Shown: positions 27,800-36,441, counted from the first letter of the stretch. The stretch is 64,000 nucleotides of DNA from Paenibacillus illinoisensis NBRC 15959 (GCF_004000925.1 NZ_BIME01000007.1:124001-188000); one strand, 5' to 3'. Translations and numbers: made by a program. The notes: generated from the letters alone by a model not told the origin.

Positions 27800-28504
27800 G
27801 TGGAAAAAGAGATCAGAACACAGCTGCTCAGTCTGGCCGAACCGGAGTACCAAAAATTCTCGGCTGCATTGATTCCCAATATTACGAATCTGATGGGTGT
27901 TCGATTGCCTGCGATACGAAAGATGGCGAAAAAGCTCGCTGCAGGGGACTGGCGTGCGTACCTGGAGACGGCTGACGATGACTATTTCGAAGAAGTGATG
28001 CTGCAGGCCATGGTTATTGGTCATGTCCAGGCGGATCTGGATGAATGGCTGGAGCATGTCGCCGCTTTTGTTCCCAAGATTGATAACTGGTCGATATGTG
28101 ACAGCTTCTGCGCCGGATTGAAATATACGAGGGTACATGCAGAATCCGTGTGGAATTTCCTACAGCCTTATCTGAAGTCGGATCAGGAGTACGAGATACG
28201 TTTTGGCGTGGTCATGCTGTTGAACTTTTATCTGGATGAGACATACATTGATCGGGTTCTGGTCTCATTGGATCAGATTAAACATGAAGCGTACTACGTC
28301 AAAATGGCGGTAGCATGGGCAATATCGATGGCCTATGTGAAGCAGCCGGAAGTGACGATGCCATATTTGAAGAACAATACGCTCGATGATTTTACCTACA
28401 ATAAAGCTCTGCAGAAAATAACGGAGTCTTATCGCGTGGATCCGGAGACCAAGCAGATGATTCGCAGCATGAAGCGGAAGACCAAGAGATCTGTTCGTGT
28501 TTAG
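27800..28504 (+). CDS. AlkD-like DNA alkylation repair glycosylase
   Basis: The 234-residue protein is built of HEAT-like helical repeats of the AlkD family, which remove N3- and N7-alkylpurines. The catalytic region DNWSICDSFC carries W97 and D101, matching the conserved tryptophan and aspartate of the family. VRLPAIRKMAKKL and a late VKMAVAWAISMAYVK repeat also fit. The start is GTG at 27800 with GAGGAGGA 9 nt upstream. An O6-alkylguanine transferase gene lies 60 nt downstream on the same strand, so the pair probably forms an alkylation-repair unit. Confidence 0.88.
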   Translation: MEKEIRTQLLSLAEPEYQKFSAALIPNITNLMGVRLPAIRKMAKKLAAGDWRAYLETADDDYFEEVMLQAMVIGHVQADLDEWLEHVAAFVPKIDNWSICDSFCAGLKYTRVHAESVWNFLQPYLKSDQEYEIRFGVVMLLNFYLDETYIDRVLVSLDQIKHEAYYVKMAVAWAISMAYVKQPEVTMPYLKNNTLDDFTYNKALQKITESYRVDPETKQMIRSMKRKTKRSVRV

Positions 28505-28564
28505 CAGCGGAGTCTTCTTTATATAGAAAGAAACGAAATACTCAATAGGGAGGAGAGTGGACAC

Positions 28565-29119
28565 ATGCGAAAAAAGATCATATGGTCTTCCTTGGAGCTG
28601 GACGGAAGTCCGTGGGTGCCGATTGCTACGGAACTTGGGATCTGCCGTATTGTCATGCCGAATGAAACGTTGGAGGACTGGAGCAGCTGGATTTCCCGGA
28701 TTGCCCCGGGTGCGGAGCTGGTAGAAGATGAACAAGCCATAAAGGGGACAGGCATGGTGGACTGGCTGCAAGCTTACTTTGTAGGGGAGCAGATTCGTTA
28801 TACGGACGAGATTCCACTTGATCTGATTGGCACAGGATTCCAGCAGCAGGTGTGGAAAGAGCTGGGGCGTGTCCCTTATGGTGAAGTTCGCACATACGGC
28901 GAGATTGCGGCTGCAATCGGCAGACCTACGGCGGTTCGTGCAGTTGGGGCGGCGAACGGGGCGAATCCCATTCCCCTTCTGTTACCATGTCACCGCATCA
29001 TCGGTGCCAACCGTAAACTGACCGGATTCCGCGGAGGCTTGGAGTTGAAGCGCAGACTGCTGGACTTAGAGCGGATTGAAGGCGTGACTAATGGCGGGCA
29101 TGAGCGGTTTCATTTTTGA
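28565..29119 (+). CDS. ogt: Methylated-DNA-[protein]-cysteine S-methyltransferase
   Basis: The 184-residue suicide repair protein transfers alkyl groups from O6-alkylguanine to its own cysteine, C142 in LLPCHRIIG. The preceding helix-turn-helix has PYGEVRTYGEIAAAIGRPTAVRAVG and the asparagine hinge in ANGANP. The N-terminal domain is divergent, as usual for Ogt. The ATG follows GGGAGGAGA. It lies in the same direction as the AlkD-like gene and ends before a clear terminator. Confidence 0.93.
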   Translation: MRKKIIWSSLELDGSPWVPIATELGICRIVMPNETLEDWSSWISRIAPGAELVEDEQAIKGTGMVDWLQAYFVGEQIRYTDEIPLDLIGTGFQQQVWKELGRVPYGEVRTYGEIAAAIGRPTAVRAVGAANGANPIPLLLPCHRIIGANRKLTGFRGGLELKRRLLDLERIEGVTNGGHERFHF

Positions 29120-29150
29120 AGAGCAGTGGTTTAGGAGGGTGGATAGGGTG

Positions 29151-29175
29151 CAGGCACTTAGTTGTGCCTGTTTTT
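29151..29175 (+). terminator. Intrinsic terminator after ogt
   Basis: CAGGCAC (29151-29157), a TTAGTT loop and GTGCCTG (29164-29170) are followed by five T. The stop codon of the convergent small gene lies in the loop. Confidence 0.85.
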
Positions 29176-29349
29176 GCGTTCTCTGATTATCGTTCCGAGC
29201 GTCTGTGGAATAACTAGAACAAGTAGGAGGATCACCGTGTACGAACCCCAATGCACTTCTGAAAGGGACGTCCCGGTTACTGTATAGTACAGCAGCATGA
29301 AAAGCGTAATTGCGATTGCGCTTACAAGGATATGAAGCCATTTGTTCAT
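29158..29349 (-). CDS. Small two-helix membrane protein (63 aa)
   Basis: This 63-residue protein has two hydrophobic segments (WLHILVSAIAITLFMLLYY and YTVILLLVLVIPQTLGTII) and a basic C-terminal tail (RERKNRHN). AAAGGTG lies 10 nt before the ATG, supporting a real gene. The last codons and stop lie inside the convergent ogt terminator. The function is unknown. Confidence 0.6.
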   Translation of the reverse strand: MNKWLHILVSAIAITLFMLLYYTVTGTSLSEVHWGSYTVILLLVLVIPQTLGTIIRERKNRHN

Positions 29350-29501
29350 GTTGAGGGCACACCTTTCCGCTAGTCAGATCCAAACGATCCTCGTATGGAA
29401 CACCAACGTTTTACATATTTTTGCCTCGTTCACCCCTATGGTACCATAGAGCACAGATGATCGATACCATGCACGGCACACTTCGTGGAAAGAGGGATGA
29501 C

Positions 29502-30725
29502 ATGTTAAATCAGGCATATTGGTTGACTAACGTAACGATGGAGCAAGGTTATGTTACGGAAGAGGGCCAGGTAACGGGAACACAGACGAAGAAGGCCCAT
29601 CTCCGGGTGGAGAACGGAACCATTATTGAGATTAAGGATGAGGGAACGGAACTTCAGACGGATCTGCCTCAATATGATGGGAAAGGGCAGCTGCTGCTGC
29701 CGTCGTTCGAAGAAGCACATATTCACCTGGATAAAACGTACTACGATGGACCTTGGAAAGCTGTAAGGCGCATATCCAGCATTTTCGAACGTATTGAAGA
29801 AGAGAAGGCGCTGCTGCCCAAGCTGCTGCCTGATGCGAAACGTCAAGCGGAGAGTATCCTGCACCTGATTCAGAGCTATGGGTCCACTCATGTACGCAGC
29901 CATTGCAACATTGAGCCCGTCAGCGGGTTGAAACGGCTTGAGGCCACCAGACACGCACTGGAAACTTTCTCAGGCAAACTCTCCTCGGAGATTGTGGCAT
30001 TTCCGCAGCACGGGTTGCTTCGCTCCAATTCGGTGGAGCTGATGCGCCAAGCCATGCAAGAAGGGGCTACAATCGTAGGTGGACTTGATCCGCATACGGT
30101 GGACGAGCATATCGAGAAATCGCTGCATGCCATGGTAGATCTGGCTGTGCAGCATCAGGCGGGGATTGATATCCATCTGCATGATCGCAACGAGCCGGGC
30201 AAGCAAACGCTGCAGCGACTCGCTGATCTGACGGAAGAGGCAGGACTTCAGGGGAAGGTTACGGTGAGTCATGCATTTTGGTTCGCTCAAGCGGAGTCGC
30301 AGGAGGCAGAGGATATGGCGAAGCGCATGGCCTCTCTCGGCATGAGCGTGACTTCAACGGTGCCCATCGGCAAAATGGTTATGCCTCTTCCGATGCTGCA
30401 TCGCGTGGGGGTCAACGTGAAGCTGTCCACAGACAGCCTGACCGATCATTGGTCACCTTTTGGCAGCGGGGATCAACTGGAGAAAGCAGGGCGCTTCGCC
30501 GAATTATATGGATACAATGATGAACGTTCGTTGTCCCAATCTCTTGGATTCATCACGGGTGGAGTTACACCGCTGGATTCGGAAGGGAAACAAGTCTGGC
30601 CTAAAGTAGGCGATGAGGCGAGCTTTGTACTGGTTCAGGCGAGCTGCTCGGCGGAAGCCGTTGCCCGTAAATCTGCCCGGCAGGCGGTTTGGTACAAGGG
30701 GCAAATGGTGAGTGGAACTGTATAA
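29502..30725 (+). CDS. Cytosine-deaminase-like amidohydrolase
   Basis: The 407-residue metal-dependent hydrolase is of the CodA-like branch of the amidohydrolase superfamily. The metal-binding HxH is in FEEAHIHLDKTYY, followed by VRSHCNIEP, DIHLHDRNEPG, VSHAFWF and the catalytic aspartate in LSTDSLTDHWSPFG. The pattern fits deamination of a pyrimidine or related ring, but the substrate is not certain. I chose the ATG at 29502, with AAAGAGGG upstream; the frame is open further left to 29421 with no such site. It is monocistronic and ends at a GAAA-tetraloop terminator. Confidence 0.85.
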   Translation: MLNQAYWLTNVTMEQGYVTEEGQVTGTQTKKAHLRVENGTIIEIKDEGTELQTDLPQYDGKGQLLLPSFEEAHIHLDKTYYDGPWKAVRRISSIFERIEEEKALLPKLLPDAKRQAESILHLIQSYGSTHVRSHCNIEPVSGLKRLEATRHALETFSGKLSSEIVAFPQHGLLRSNSVELMRQAMQEGATIVGGLDPHTVDEHIEKSLHAMVDLAVQHQAGIDIHLHDRNEPGKQTLQRLADLTEEAGLQGKVTVSHAFWFAQAESQEAEDMAKRMASLGMSVTSTVPIGKMVMPLPMLHRVGVNVKLSTDSLTDHWSPFGSGDQLEKAGRFAELYGYNDERSLSQSLGFITGGVTPLDSEGKQVWPKVGDEASFVLVQASCSAEAVARKSARQAVWYKGQMVSGTV

Positions 30726-30749
30726 GGGAAATGCAGAAATCATGTGAAG

Positions 30750-30772
30750 CCACGGGAAACCGTGGTTTTTTT
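30750..30772 (+). terminator. Intrinsic terminator with GAAA tetraloop
   Basis: CCACGG, a GAAA loop and CCGTGG are followed by seven T. This is the last clear terminator before the plus-strand accessory array. Confidence 0.92.
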
Positions 30773-30889
30773 GTGATGTTAAATGAAGATACACCTCTAA
30801 GGAGAGAGGAATAATTTATTCGCATATACCATGATTTGGGTTATGATGGATTTAGTTTTCCAGTGTGAGAAATAAGGAGCGTGGGCGTG

Positions 30890-31318
30890 ATGATCAGGGA
30901 AGCAGAGCCAAGAGATGCGCAGGCTATTGAACGTTTGTACAAAGAATTATTGCCAAACAACTTGAACACAAAAGTGCTGGGAGAACGGATTGAGGAGATC
31001 CAATATAATCCCAACAGTTTCTTGCTTGTGTGCGAAATCGATCAAAAGGTTATTGGTACAGCGCACTTACATATTTGTCTGGATGCCCTGATGGAGAATA
31101 GACCGTTTGGAGTAGTCGAACGAGTCATTGTTACAGAGCATGTTCAGAGCAAGGGATACGGTTCAGCACTAATGAAGCATATCGAAAATATATGTATACA
31201 GAAAAATTGTGTGAAAATGTTTCTAACCAGTGGAGCATCCCGAAGCGAGGCACATCATTTTTATGAAAAACTAGGGTACGATGGAGAGTCAAGCAAAGCA
31301 TTTAAGAAATACCTATAG
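30890..31318 (+). CDS. GNAT family N-acetyltransferase
   Basis: The 142-residue protein has the single-domain GNAT layout. The N-terminal strand MIREAEPRDAQAIERLY leads to strands around FGVVERVIVTEHVQSKGYGSALMKH, where Q-x-x-G-x-G is the acetyl-CoA pyrophosphate loop (motif A). A C-terminal SRSEAHHFYEKLGY motif B completes the fold. Acceptor unknown; the small size fits acylation of a small molecule. The ATG at 30890 follows AAGGAG by 9 nt; the upstream GTG at 30881 is too close to that site. It opens the accessory array. Confidence 0.88.
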   Translation: MIREAEPRDAQAIERLYKELLPNNLNTKVLGERIEEIQYNPNSFLLVCEIDQKVIGTAHLHICLDALMENRPFGVVERVIVTEHVQSKGYGSALMKHIENICIQKNCVKMFLTSGASRSEAHHFYEKLGYDGESSKAFKKYL

Positions 31319-31375
31319 ATGAACGAACCAAGTGAGCAAACAAAATCTAATCGAATGAAATGAGGTTATAGAGCG

Positions 31376-31819
31376 ATGAATAGCCCAAAGCAAGATGTTG
31401 AATTACAAATCGTATATGAAGAGCATGAGGATGACTACAAAGCCATTTGTGATCGTTTATATAACTACAATGTAAGAGAAACGAAAGGCTTATTAAAGAA
31501 GCCAGGAGAAAGCATCAATCTATTTCTAAGGGATAAGGAAGGCCGGGCTGTAGGTGGAATCTTCTGTGCTACATACTGTGAGACATTATATATTGATAAC
31601 TTTTGGATCGACGAGGAATATAGAAATCACGGGAGTGGGAAGTCTCTCCTCTTGCAAGCGGAAAGCATAGCCTCAAGTATGGGGTGCAAACTTGCTCACA
31701 CCAGTACGTTTTCCTACCAGGCTCCAGAGTTCTATCAGAAGATGGGCTATGAAGTGTTTGGAGTCATTGATGAATATCCAGAGGGAATAGTTCAGTATTT
31801 TCTGAAGAAAAGGCTGTAG
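31376..31819 (+). CDS. GNAT family N-acetyltransferase
   Basis: This 147-residue GNAT has ETLYIDNFWIDEEYRNHGSGKSLLLQAE, in which R-N-H-G-S-G is the acetyl-CoA loop, and SYQAPEFYQKMGYEVFG as the C-terminal motif. The N-terminus has an extra acidic segment (YEEHEDDYKAICDRLYNY) of a type seen in stress-related GNATs. It begins 57 nt after the previous GNAT gene. AATGAGG upstream is a modest ribosome site. The substrate is unknown. Confidence 0.88.
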   Translation: MNSPKQDVELQIVYEEHEDDYKAICDRLYNYNVRETKGLLKKPGESINLFLRDKEGRAVGGIFCATYCETLYIDNFWIDEEYRNHGSGKSLLLQAESIASSMGCKLAHTSTFSYQAPEFYQKMGYEVFGVIDEYPEGIVQYFLKKRL

Positions 31820-31961
31820 ATTTTTGAAAGTGTAACAACTATTACAAATGGAAAAGCGTTATTAATAATATGAGAAATTTTGGGAAGGTAGAAGAGTAGA
31901 AAAGGTACAACGTGTATGACTTTAAATCAAATGGTTAAAAGCAAGGAAGGAGTGATGCAGA

Positions 31962-32411
31962 TTGAAAAATGCAACTCTAATTTTGGCGATATTGGGCATT
32001 TTGCTCAGTGGCGGTTACTCAAAGTCTTCTGTCTATACTGGATTAATGGCTAATGACATTTATGATATAGAGGTTTCCGAGCTGGAGTTTCTAAATGAAT
32101 ACAAGGGCTCAGCTGACAACTGGGCAGCAAACCTTATAACTCTCCAAAAAATAGGGGAAGACAATCATAAAAGACAACTGGTTTTCAAATATATTGGAGA
32201 TGATACGAAGCCGGTTGGAGAAATAAAATACAGTTACGATACCACTGCTGGATCGGGAAGGGGAACGACACCTGCTAATAAGAATGCAGAGGACGTATAT
32301 TTTGTTGGCTACATAATAAGTAACGGAGCAATCCCTCTAGCCGATTCAAGTGTGAGTTTTCGCATAGAATGGAACGGTCAAACTGAAGAGTTCGATCTTA
32401 AAGTAAGGTGA
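31962..32411 (+). CDS. Small secreted protein with a lipobox-like site lacking cysteine
   Basis: This 149-residue protein has an N-terminal signal segment (ATLILAILGILLSGGYSKSS) and a hydrophilic beta-rich remainder with IYDIEVSELEFLNEYKG, KRQLVFKYIGD and SFRIEWNGQTEEFDLKVR. The signal ends in a form very like a lipobox, but the position where cysteine would stand is glycine or tyrosine. It may have lost lipidation, or be cleaved by signal peptidase I. The start is a TTG at 31962 with GGAAGGAG 9 nt upstream. I recognise no named domain. Confidence 0.65.
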   Translation: MKNATLILAILGILLSGGYSKSSVYTGLMANDIYDIEVSELEFLNEYKGSADNWAANLITLQKIGEDNHKRQLVFKYIGDDTKPVGEIKYSYDTTAGSGRGTTPANKNAEDVYFVGYIISNGAIPLADSSVSFRIEWNGQTEEFDLKVR

Positions 32412-32440
32412 ACAAAATCATTTAAAGGAGCGATACAATC

Positions 32441-32926
32441 ATGGCTAAAACTACGGATGAAATGATTGAGGAATTCAAGTCGTTTACTTCATATGTGAAA
32501 GAGTTGGAGAGTCTGTCTGAGCAGGTTTGGAATACGCCAATAGCTGAAGGCAAATGGACTTTGAAGGACGTTATCGCGCATATGATGTTGTGGGATCAAT
32601 ATTTTTATGAGGAAGCTATTTATAAAATCAAACAGGAAGAACCATTAACTGCAAGGCATCTGAACTTTGATGAATTTAACGCAAATGCGATGGAATACTC
32701 AAAGACCAGATTTAAGAATACAATTGTTGAAGAATTTGTAGCAAAGCGAATGAACATTATCCATGCTATTACTGGATTGGACGAAGAAGAATATACAAGA
32801 GAATATAAGGATGGAGACAAAAAGAAATTCAGTATTAAGAAGTATGTAAGGGCATTCATCTCGCATGATAAGCATCATAAAAAACAGATTGAAGCTTTTA
32901 AGAAGATGCTACACATAGCTAATTAA
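32441..32926 (+). CDS. DinB-fold protein, ClbS/DfsB-like
   Basis: The 161-residue helical protein matches the ClbS/DfsB branch of the DinB four-helix superfamily. It starts with TTDEMIEEFKSFTSYVKEL, then has WTLKDVIAHMMLWDQYF with a metal-type histidine, and ends with FISHDKHHKKQIEAFKKML, where two histidines could complete a metal site. Some family members open reactive electrophiles (ClbS acts on colibactin) or transfer thiols, but the role here is unknown. AAAGGAG precedes the ATG. Confidence 0.82.
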   Translation: MAKTTDEMIEEFKSFTSYVKELESLSEQVWNTPIAEGKWTLKDVIAHMMLWDQYFYEEAIYKIKQEEPLTARHLNFDEFNANAMEYSKTRFKNTIVEEFVAKRMNIIHAITGLDEEEYTREYKDGDKKKFSIKKYVRAFISHDKHHKKQIEAFKKMLHIAN

Positions 32927-32947
32927 AGGTGAGGTGGTAACCACGAT

Positions 32948-33427
32948 ATGAATTATGAATTAATTCAAGCATCCAAGGAATATAAGGGTATCATACAAAA
33001 TCTCATGCAATTCTATAGTTATGATTTCTCTGAATTTATCCATTGTGATGTGGAAGATGATGGTCTATTTAAGCCCTATCCCTATTTGGAAGACTATTGG
33101 ATCGAAGTGGATCATCGATTTCCATATGTCATCAAACAAGAGCATAACTATATTGGTTTTGTGTTAGTGAGATGCATAGAATCAGAAGAGCGAAAATACT
33201 TCTCCATTGCGGAGTTTTTTATTATGAAAAAATACAGAAAAGAAGGCATAGGCACGGCGGTAGCTAAACAACTATTTGATATGCATAAGGGGCAGTGGGA
33301 AGTACACCAGCTTGAAAGCAATGTGCCCGCACAGCACTTTTGGAATAAGGTTATACACGAGTACACACAAGGAAACTTCTCAGATCGAGTGCATGACGGT
33401 AGAAGAATACAAGAATTCGAGGCATAG
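32948..33427 (+). CDS. GNAT family N-acetyltransferase
   Basis: This 159-residue GNAT shows IAEFFIMKKYRKEGIGTAVAKQLFD, with R-K-E-G-I-G as the acetyl-CoA loop. The C-terminal QLESNVPAQHFWNKVIHEYTQG is the usual motif B region of this branch. The N-terminal half (YSYDFSEFIHCDVEDDG) is typical of GNATs annotated as general acyltransferases. It starts 21 nt after the DinB gene with GGTGAGGTGG upstream. The substrate is unknown. Confidence 0.87.
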   Translation: MNYELIQASKEYKGIIQNLMQFYSYDFSEFIHCDVEDDGLFKPYPYLEDYWIEVDHRFPYVIKQEHNYIGFVLVRCIESEERKYFSIAEFFIMKKYRKEGIGTAVAKQLFDMHKGQWEVHQLESNVPAQHFWNKVIHEYTQGNFSDRVHDGRRIQEFEA

Positions 33428-33445
33428 AAAGTGGGGGAATGACGA

Positions 33446-34387
33446 GTGCAGGTAGCTGAATGGTCTGAAAACATAGAAACGTATGATTTATCCAGCGAAT
33501 ATTCTATTCGTAAGGCTGACCCGGAAGAGTGGGGAATATATTGCTCGGTTTATTACAATATGCGCTTTGTTGGTTTTTTTAGAGAAGAACGTTTCAGTGC
33601 TAACCGAAATAATGCGTATTGGATCTACCAGGGAGAATCGAAAATGGGTGGGGTACGGATGGCACCCAATAATATATATCATTTATTTTTCATTCCACCG
33701 TTCAATCAATCATTTGAGGTACTGAAGCTTCTGAAAAAGATTCTTGTTAGCTGGTCTGATCGAACCCAAGCCATTAAAGCTTTTGAAATTCTTCCGGACC
33801 AGGTTCATTTATTTGCCAAAGCTGGATTTTGGCCAGTGGAGTTCAGATGCCGCTGGATGCAGCGTCCCACTGAACGATTCGACGTGACTTGGGACGACGA
33901 TCTGATCATCAAGAGTCCTCAAATTACCGAAGATGCAACAGGCACCAAGCGATTTACAAATGAAAATGAAATAGCTCAATGCGACTTCGCAAGCTTTGTA
34001 GGAGGTTTTGAGGCGGTAAGAAGAAATAAGTCTTCGTTGGAACAGTTCATACCTGATGAAGATCCCGCTCTAACCAATGAGACCCTTACGGAAGCGTCTA
34101 CACTTGTGTATGACAAAAATACCGGGAAGCTTGTCGCCAATTGCCGGCTTTGTTTACAGGACACGGAGGCAGCAGTCTATAGTATTGGTGTTATCCCATC
34201 GCATAGAGGGAGAGGTATTGCTACATATATGCTGCAGAGAGCTTTGACAATCCTGAAAGGAAAATATTCAATCCTTCGGTTGTATGTCATGGAAGGAAAC
34301 GATGCAGAGTCCGTATATTATAACCTCGGGTTTATTCCTGGAGTACAAGAAGTACAGCAGATGATTATTCCTGCGGAATCAAATTAA
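33446..34387 (+). CDS. GNAT protein with a degenerate N-terminal GNAT-like half
   Basis: At 313 residues it is about twice the length of its GNAT neighbours. The C-terminal half (about 150-310) is a clear GNAT, with AAVYSIGVIPSHRGRGIATYMLQRAL and DAESVYYNLGFIPG. The N-terminal half (YSIRKADPEEWGIYCSVYYN and VLKLLKKILVSWSD) has a GNAT-like order of elements but lacks the acetyl-CoA loop, so it may be a pseudo-domain that binds substrate. The start is a GTG at 33446, 18 nt after the previous stop, with a GGGGGAA site. Confidence 0.82.
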   Translation: MQVAEWSENIETYDLSSEYSIRKADPEEWGIYCSVYYNMRFVGFFREERFSANRNNAYWIYQGESKMGGVRMAPNNIYHLFFIPPFNQSFEVLKLLKKILVSWSDRTQAIKAFEILPDQVHLFAKAGFWPVEFRCRWMQRPTERFDVTWDDDLIIKSPQITEDATGTKRFTNENEIAQCDFASFVGGFEAVRRNKSSLEQFIPDEDPALTNETLTEASTLVYDKNTGKLVANCRLCLQDTEAAVYSIGVIPSHRGRGIATYMLQRALTILKGKYSILRLYVMEGNDAESVYYNLGFIPGVQEVQQMIIPAESN

Positions 34388-34406
34388 AGCGAAAGGTCTT
34401 GAGAAG

Positions 34407-34814
34407 ATGCCCCCACCTAAACATATTGTTTCGGCAGCTGCGATTGTAATCAATGATCAGAATGAGATATTACTTATTAAAGGGCCTAGAAGAGGGTGGG
34501 AAATGCCAGGCGGACAGGTGGAGGTCGGCGAATCATTACACACCGCAGCCATTAGGGAGACGAAGGAAGAAGCGGGGATTGATATTGAAATCACTCGGTT
34601 TTGCGGCGTATTTCAAAATGTGGAGGAATCCATTGTGAATACGTTATTTCTGGCAAGGCCAATTGGAGGCCAACTGACCGTATCCAACGAAAGTCTGGAG
34701 ACCAAGTATTTCACGGTGGAAGAAGCCTTAAGGCTAGTCACGTGGAAGAATTTCAGACAGCGAATCGAGTATTGTTTAAGACCTGAAATGCAGCCCTTTT
34801 ATATTGAATTCTAA
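34407..34814 (+). CDS. Nudix hydrolase
   Basis: The 135-residue enzyme has a complete Nudix box (GX5EX7REUXEEXGU), running from G36 through E42 to R50-E51 and E54-E55 with G57, in the segment GQVEVGESLHTAAIRETKEE. Nudix enzymes hydrolyse nucleoside diphosphates linked to another group, with Mg2+ bound by the box glutamates. The substrate is not readable. It begins 19 nt after the long GNAT gene and belongs to the closely packed array. Confidence 0.92.
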   Translation: MPPPKHIVSAAAIVINDQNEILLIKGPRRGWEMPGGQVEVGESLHTAAIRETKEEAGIDIEITRFCGVFQNVEESIVNTLFLARPIGGQLTVSNESLETKYFTVEEALRLVTWKNFRQRIEYCLRPEMQPFYIEF

Positions 34815-34843
34815 GATGAAGAGGCTTTGAAAAGGAGCATGCT

Positions 34844-35083
34844 TTGAAAAAGTTCAGAGAGATCGGATATGGAAACCGTTGGTTCATCCGAACGGAATTC
34901 GAACACAAAGACGGTACGGAAAGCGAGGTCAAGGGATTTACTAAACCCTTCAGTCTTAGGTCAGTGTACGTTAGAGTATGGATCGGAAAAAAGGTAATGA
35001 TCATCGATACAAAAGAGGGAATTAAATTTATGAATAAAAAGGTGAAGAAGGTAAAAATCATTCTTGGTTTCTTTGGATATTGA
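34844..35083 (+). CDS. DUF3977 family protein (79 aa)
   Basis: The 79-residue protein matches my memory of DUF3977, a small Bacillota family. Its conserved elements are EIGYGNRWFIRTEFEH, DGTESEVKGF, SVYVRVWIGKKVMIID and a basic C-terminus. The start is a TTG at 34844 with AAAAGGAG upstream. The function of the family is unknown. It lies within the array, 29 nt after the Nudix gene. Confidence 0.75.
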   Translation: MKKFREIGYGNRWFIRTEFEHKDGTESEVKGFTKPFSLRSVYVRVWIGKKVMIIDTKEGIKFMNKKVKKVKIILGFFGY

Positions 35084-35157
35084 TTCGGGGAGTCAAGATA
35101 AGACTCCTGGAACCATAGAAACTAGAAGCGAAAGAGAGCTAAATAAGGAGGTCAGCC

Positions 35158-35700
35158 ATGTCAACCAATACATTTCATGCGATTTTTATTGATCGTGATG
35201 GAACGATAGGTGGTACAGATGAAGTTATTTATCCAGGTGAATTTGAGCTGTTCCCGTTTACGCTAGATTCCTTAGAGAAACTTAAAAGTCATGGGATTCC
35301 CATCTACGGATTTACGAACCAACCGGGTGTTTCAAGAGGAGAGGCAGCTGTGGAAGAATTTGAGAAGGAAATGACGGACTTTGGTTTTGACGGGGTGTAT
35401 ATCTGCCCGCATCAACATGATGATGAGTGCGCCTGCAGGAAGCCCAAACCGGAAATGTTGTTGAGAGCAGCAAGAGAGAATCGCTTGGACCTGAGCAAAT
35501 GTGTAGTCATTGGAGATCGGTGGTCCGACATGTTAGCTGCACATTACAGTGGCTGCAAGAAGATATTGGTGAGAACAGGGGCAGGTAATGAAGCTCTAGG
35601 TAAATATAGGGATAAGTGGGCTGTGACCGAGCCGGATTATATTGCTGATCATTTCGGGGATGCTGTGAACTTTATCATAAGCCAAGTAGTCTATACCTAG
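35158..35700 (+). CDS. HAD-IIIA hydrolase, GmhB/histidinol-phosphatase-like
   Basis: The 180-residue phosphatase has motif I IDRDGT (nucleophile D12, acid D14), motif II in YGFTNQPG, a lysine in CRKPKPEM and motif IV IGDRWSDM (D120, D124). A zinc loop is visible: C83-P84-H85 followed by C91 and C93, as in GmhB-type heptose bisphosphate phosphatases. The substrate is probably a sugar or small phosphomonoester. AAGGAGG lies ahead of the ATG. Confidence 0.9.
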   Translation: MSTNTFHAIFIDRDGTIGGTDEVIYPGEFELFPFTLDSLEKLKSHGIPIYGFTNQPGVSRGEAAVEEFEKEMTDFGFDGVYICPHQHDDECACRKPKPEMLLRAARENRLDLSKCVVIGDRWSDMLAAHYSGCKKILVRTGAGNEALGKYRDKWAVTEPDYIADHFGDAVNFIISQVVYT

Positions 35701-35727
35701 ACGTTTTTTTAATAGAGAGGGGAATCA

Positions 35728-36210
35728 ATGAAGACCAAAAATATCATTATTGTTGTCTCCATAGTATTTAACATCGCCTTGATCACGTATGTATTTTGGA
35801 GGGAAAGTCACCTGAGAGAAATCTATTCGGGTTTATCCTTTGGACTTCAGGGCGATTTAGTGCAATTGGAGAGTACAATTAATTATCAAATGAATAATAA
35901 GTGGAACGACGAAAATACAGTTCTTGAGAAAATTGAGGATGTTACAGAAGGTATTCACCAACTAATGGTTACAGGTAAAGATGCTGGAATGATTACGAAA
36001 TCGCAAGAAAATGACTTGTGGACATTGTATAGGTATTTTGCTAACTTTCCCACATTCACAGGTTTTCCAAATACCAAGTTGGACAATGACGGGATTAACG
36101 AACTAATCCAATTAGGAGATGATCTAAGGTCAGCAGGTTGGGGGACAAATTTAGGATATAGTAGTGACTGGGAGAGTTTTTCAATGAAAATAAAAGACTT
36201 AACGAATTAA
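35728..36210 (+). CDS. Membrane-anchored protein of unknown function
   Basis: This 160-residue protein has one N-terminal membrane segment (about residues 5-23, IIIVVSIVFNIALITYVFW) and an outward, mainly helical domain. The helices include LREIYSGLSFGLQGDLVQLES and ENTVLEKIEDVTEGIHQLM. It resembles small anchored Bacillus proteins with unknown roles. GAGAGGGG precedes the ATG. It follows the HAD gene by 27 nt. Confidence 0.65.
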   Translation: MKTKNIIIVVSIVFNIALITYVFWRESHLREIYSGLSFGLQGDLVQLESTINYQMNNKWNDENTVLEKIEDVTEGIHQLMVTGKDAGMITKSQENDLWTLYRYFANFPTFTGFPNTKLDNDGINELIQLGDDLRSAGWGTNLGYSSDWESFSMKIKDLTN

Positions 36211-36267
36211 TTATCTGCTGCACTCATTGGCAGTTATATTAAGATAATTCACTATGGAGGGATTCCA

Positions 36268-36435
36268 TTGCTCTATCTCATTATAGTCGTGGTTATTGGT
36301 TTTGCAGGCATAATTAGTAATCAATACGCAGGGTTGAGGAGAATGGAATTGTTACAAAAATCATTGGATGAACTGAATCATCAGCTGCGAGGAGCTGAAC
36401 AGATCCAATCTGCTAATCAGGTTGAAAAGGAGTGA
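36268..36435 (+). CDS. Small membrane protein with a coiled tail (55 aa)
   Basis: A short gene begins at TTG 36268, with GGAGG 7 nt upstream, and encodes 55 residues. An N-terminal hydrophobic helix (LYLIIVVVIGFAGIIS) is followed by a charged amphipathic helix (LLQKSLDELNHQLRGAEQ) that could form a coiled coil. The shape is that of small membrane adaptors. Its last codons contain the AAAGGAG ribosome site of the next gene, so the two are coupled. Confidence 0.6.
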   Translation: MLYLIIVVVIGFAGIISNQYAGLRRMELLQKSLDELNHQLRGAEQIQSANQVEKE

Positions 36436-36441
36436 ATCATA

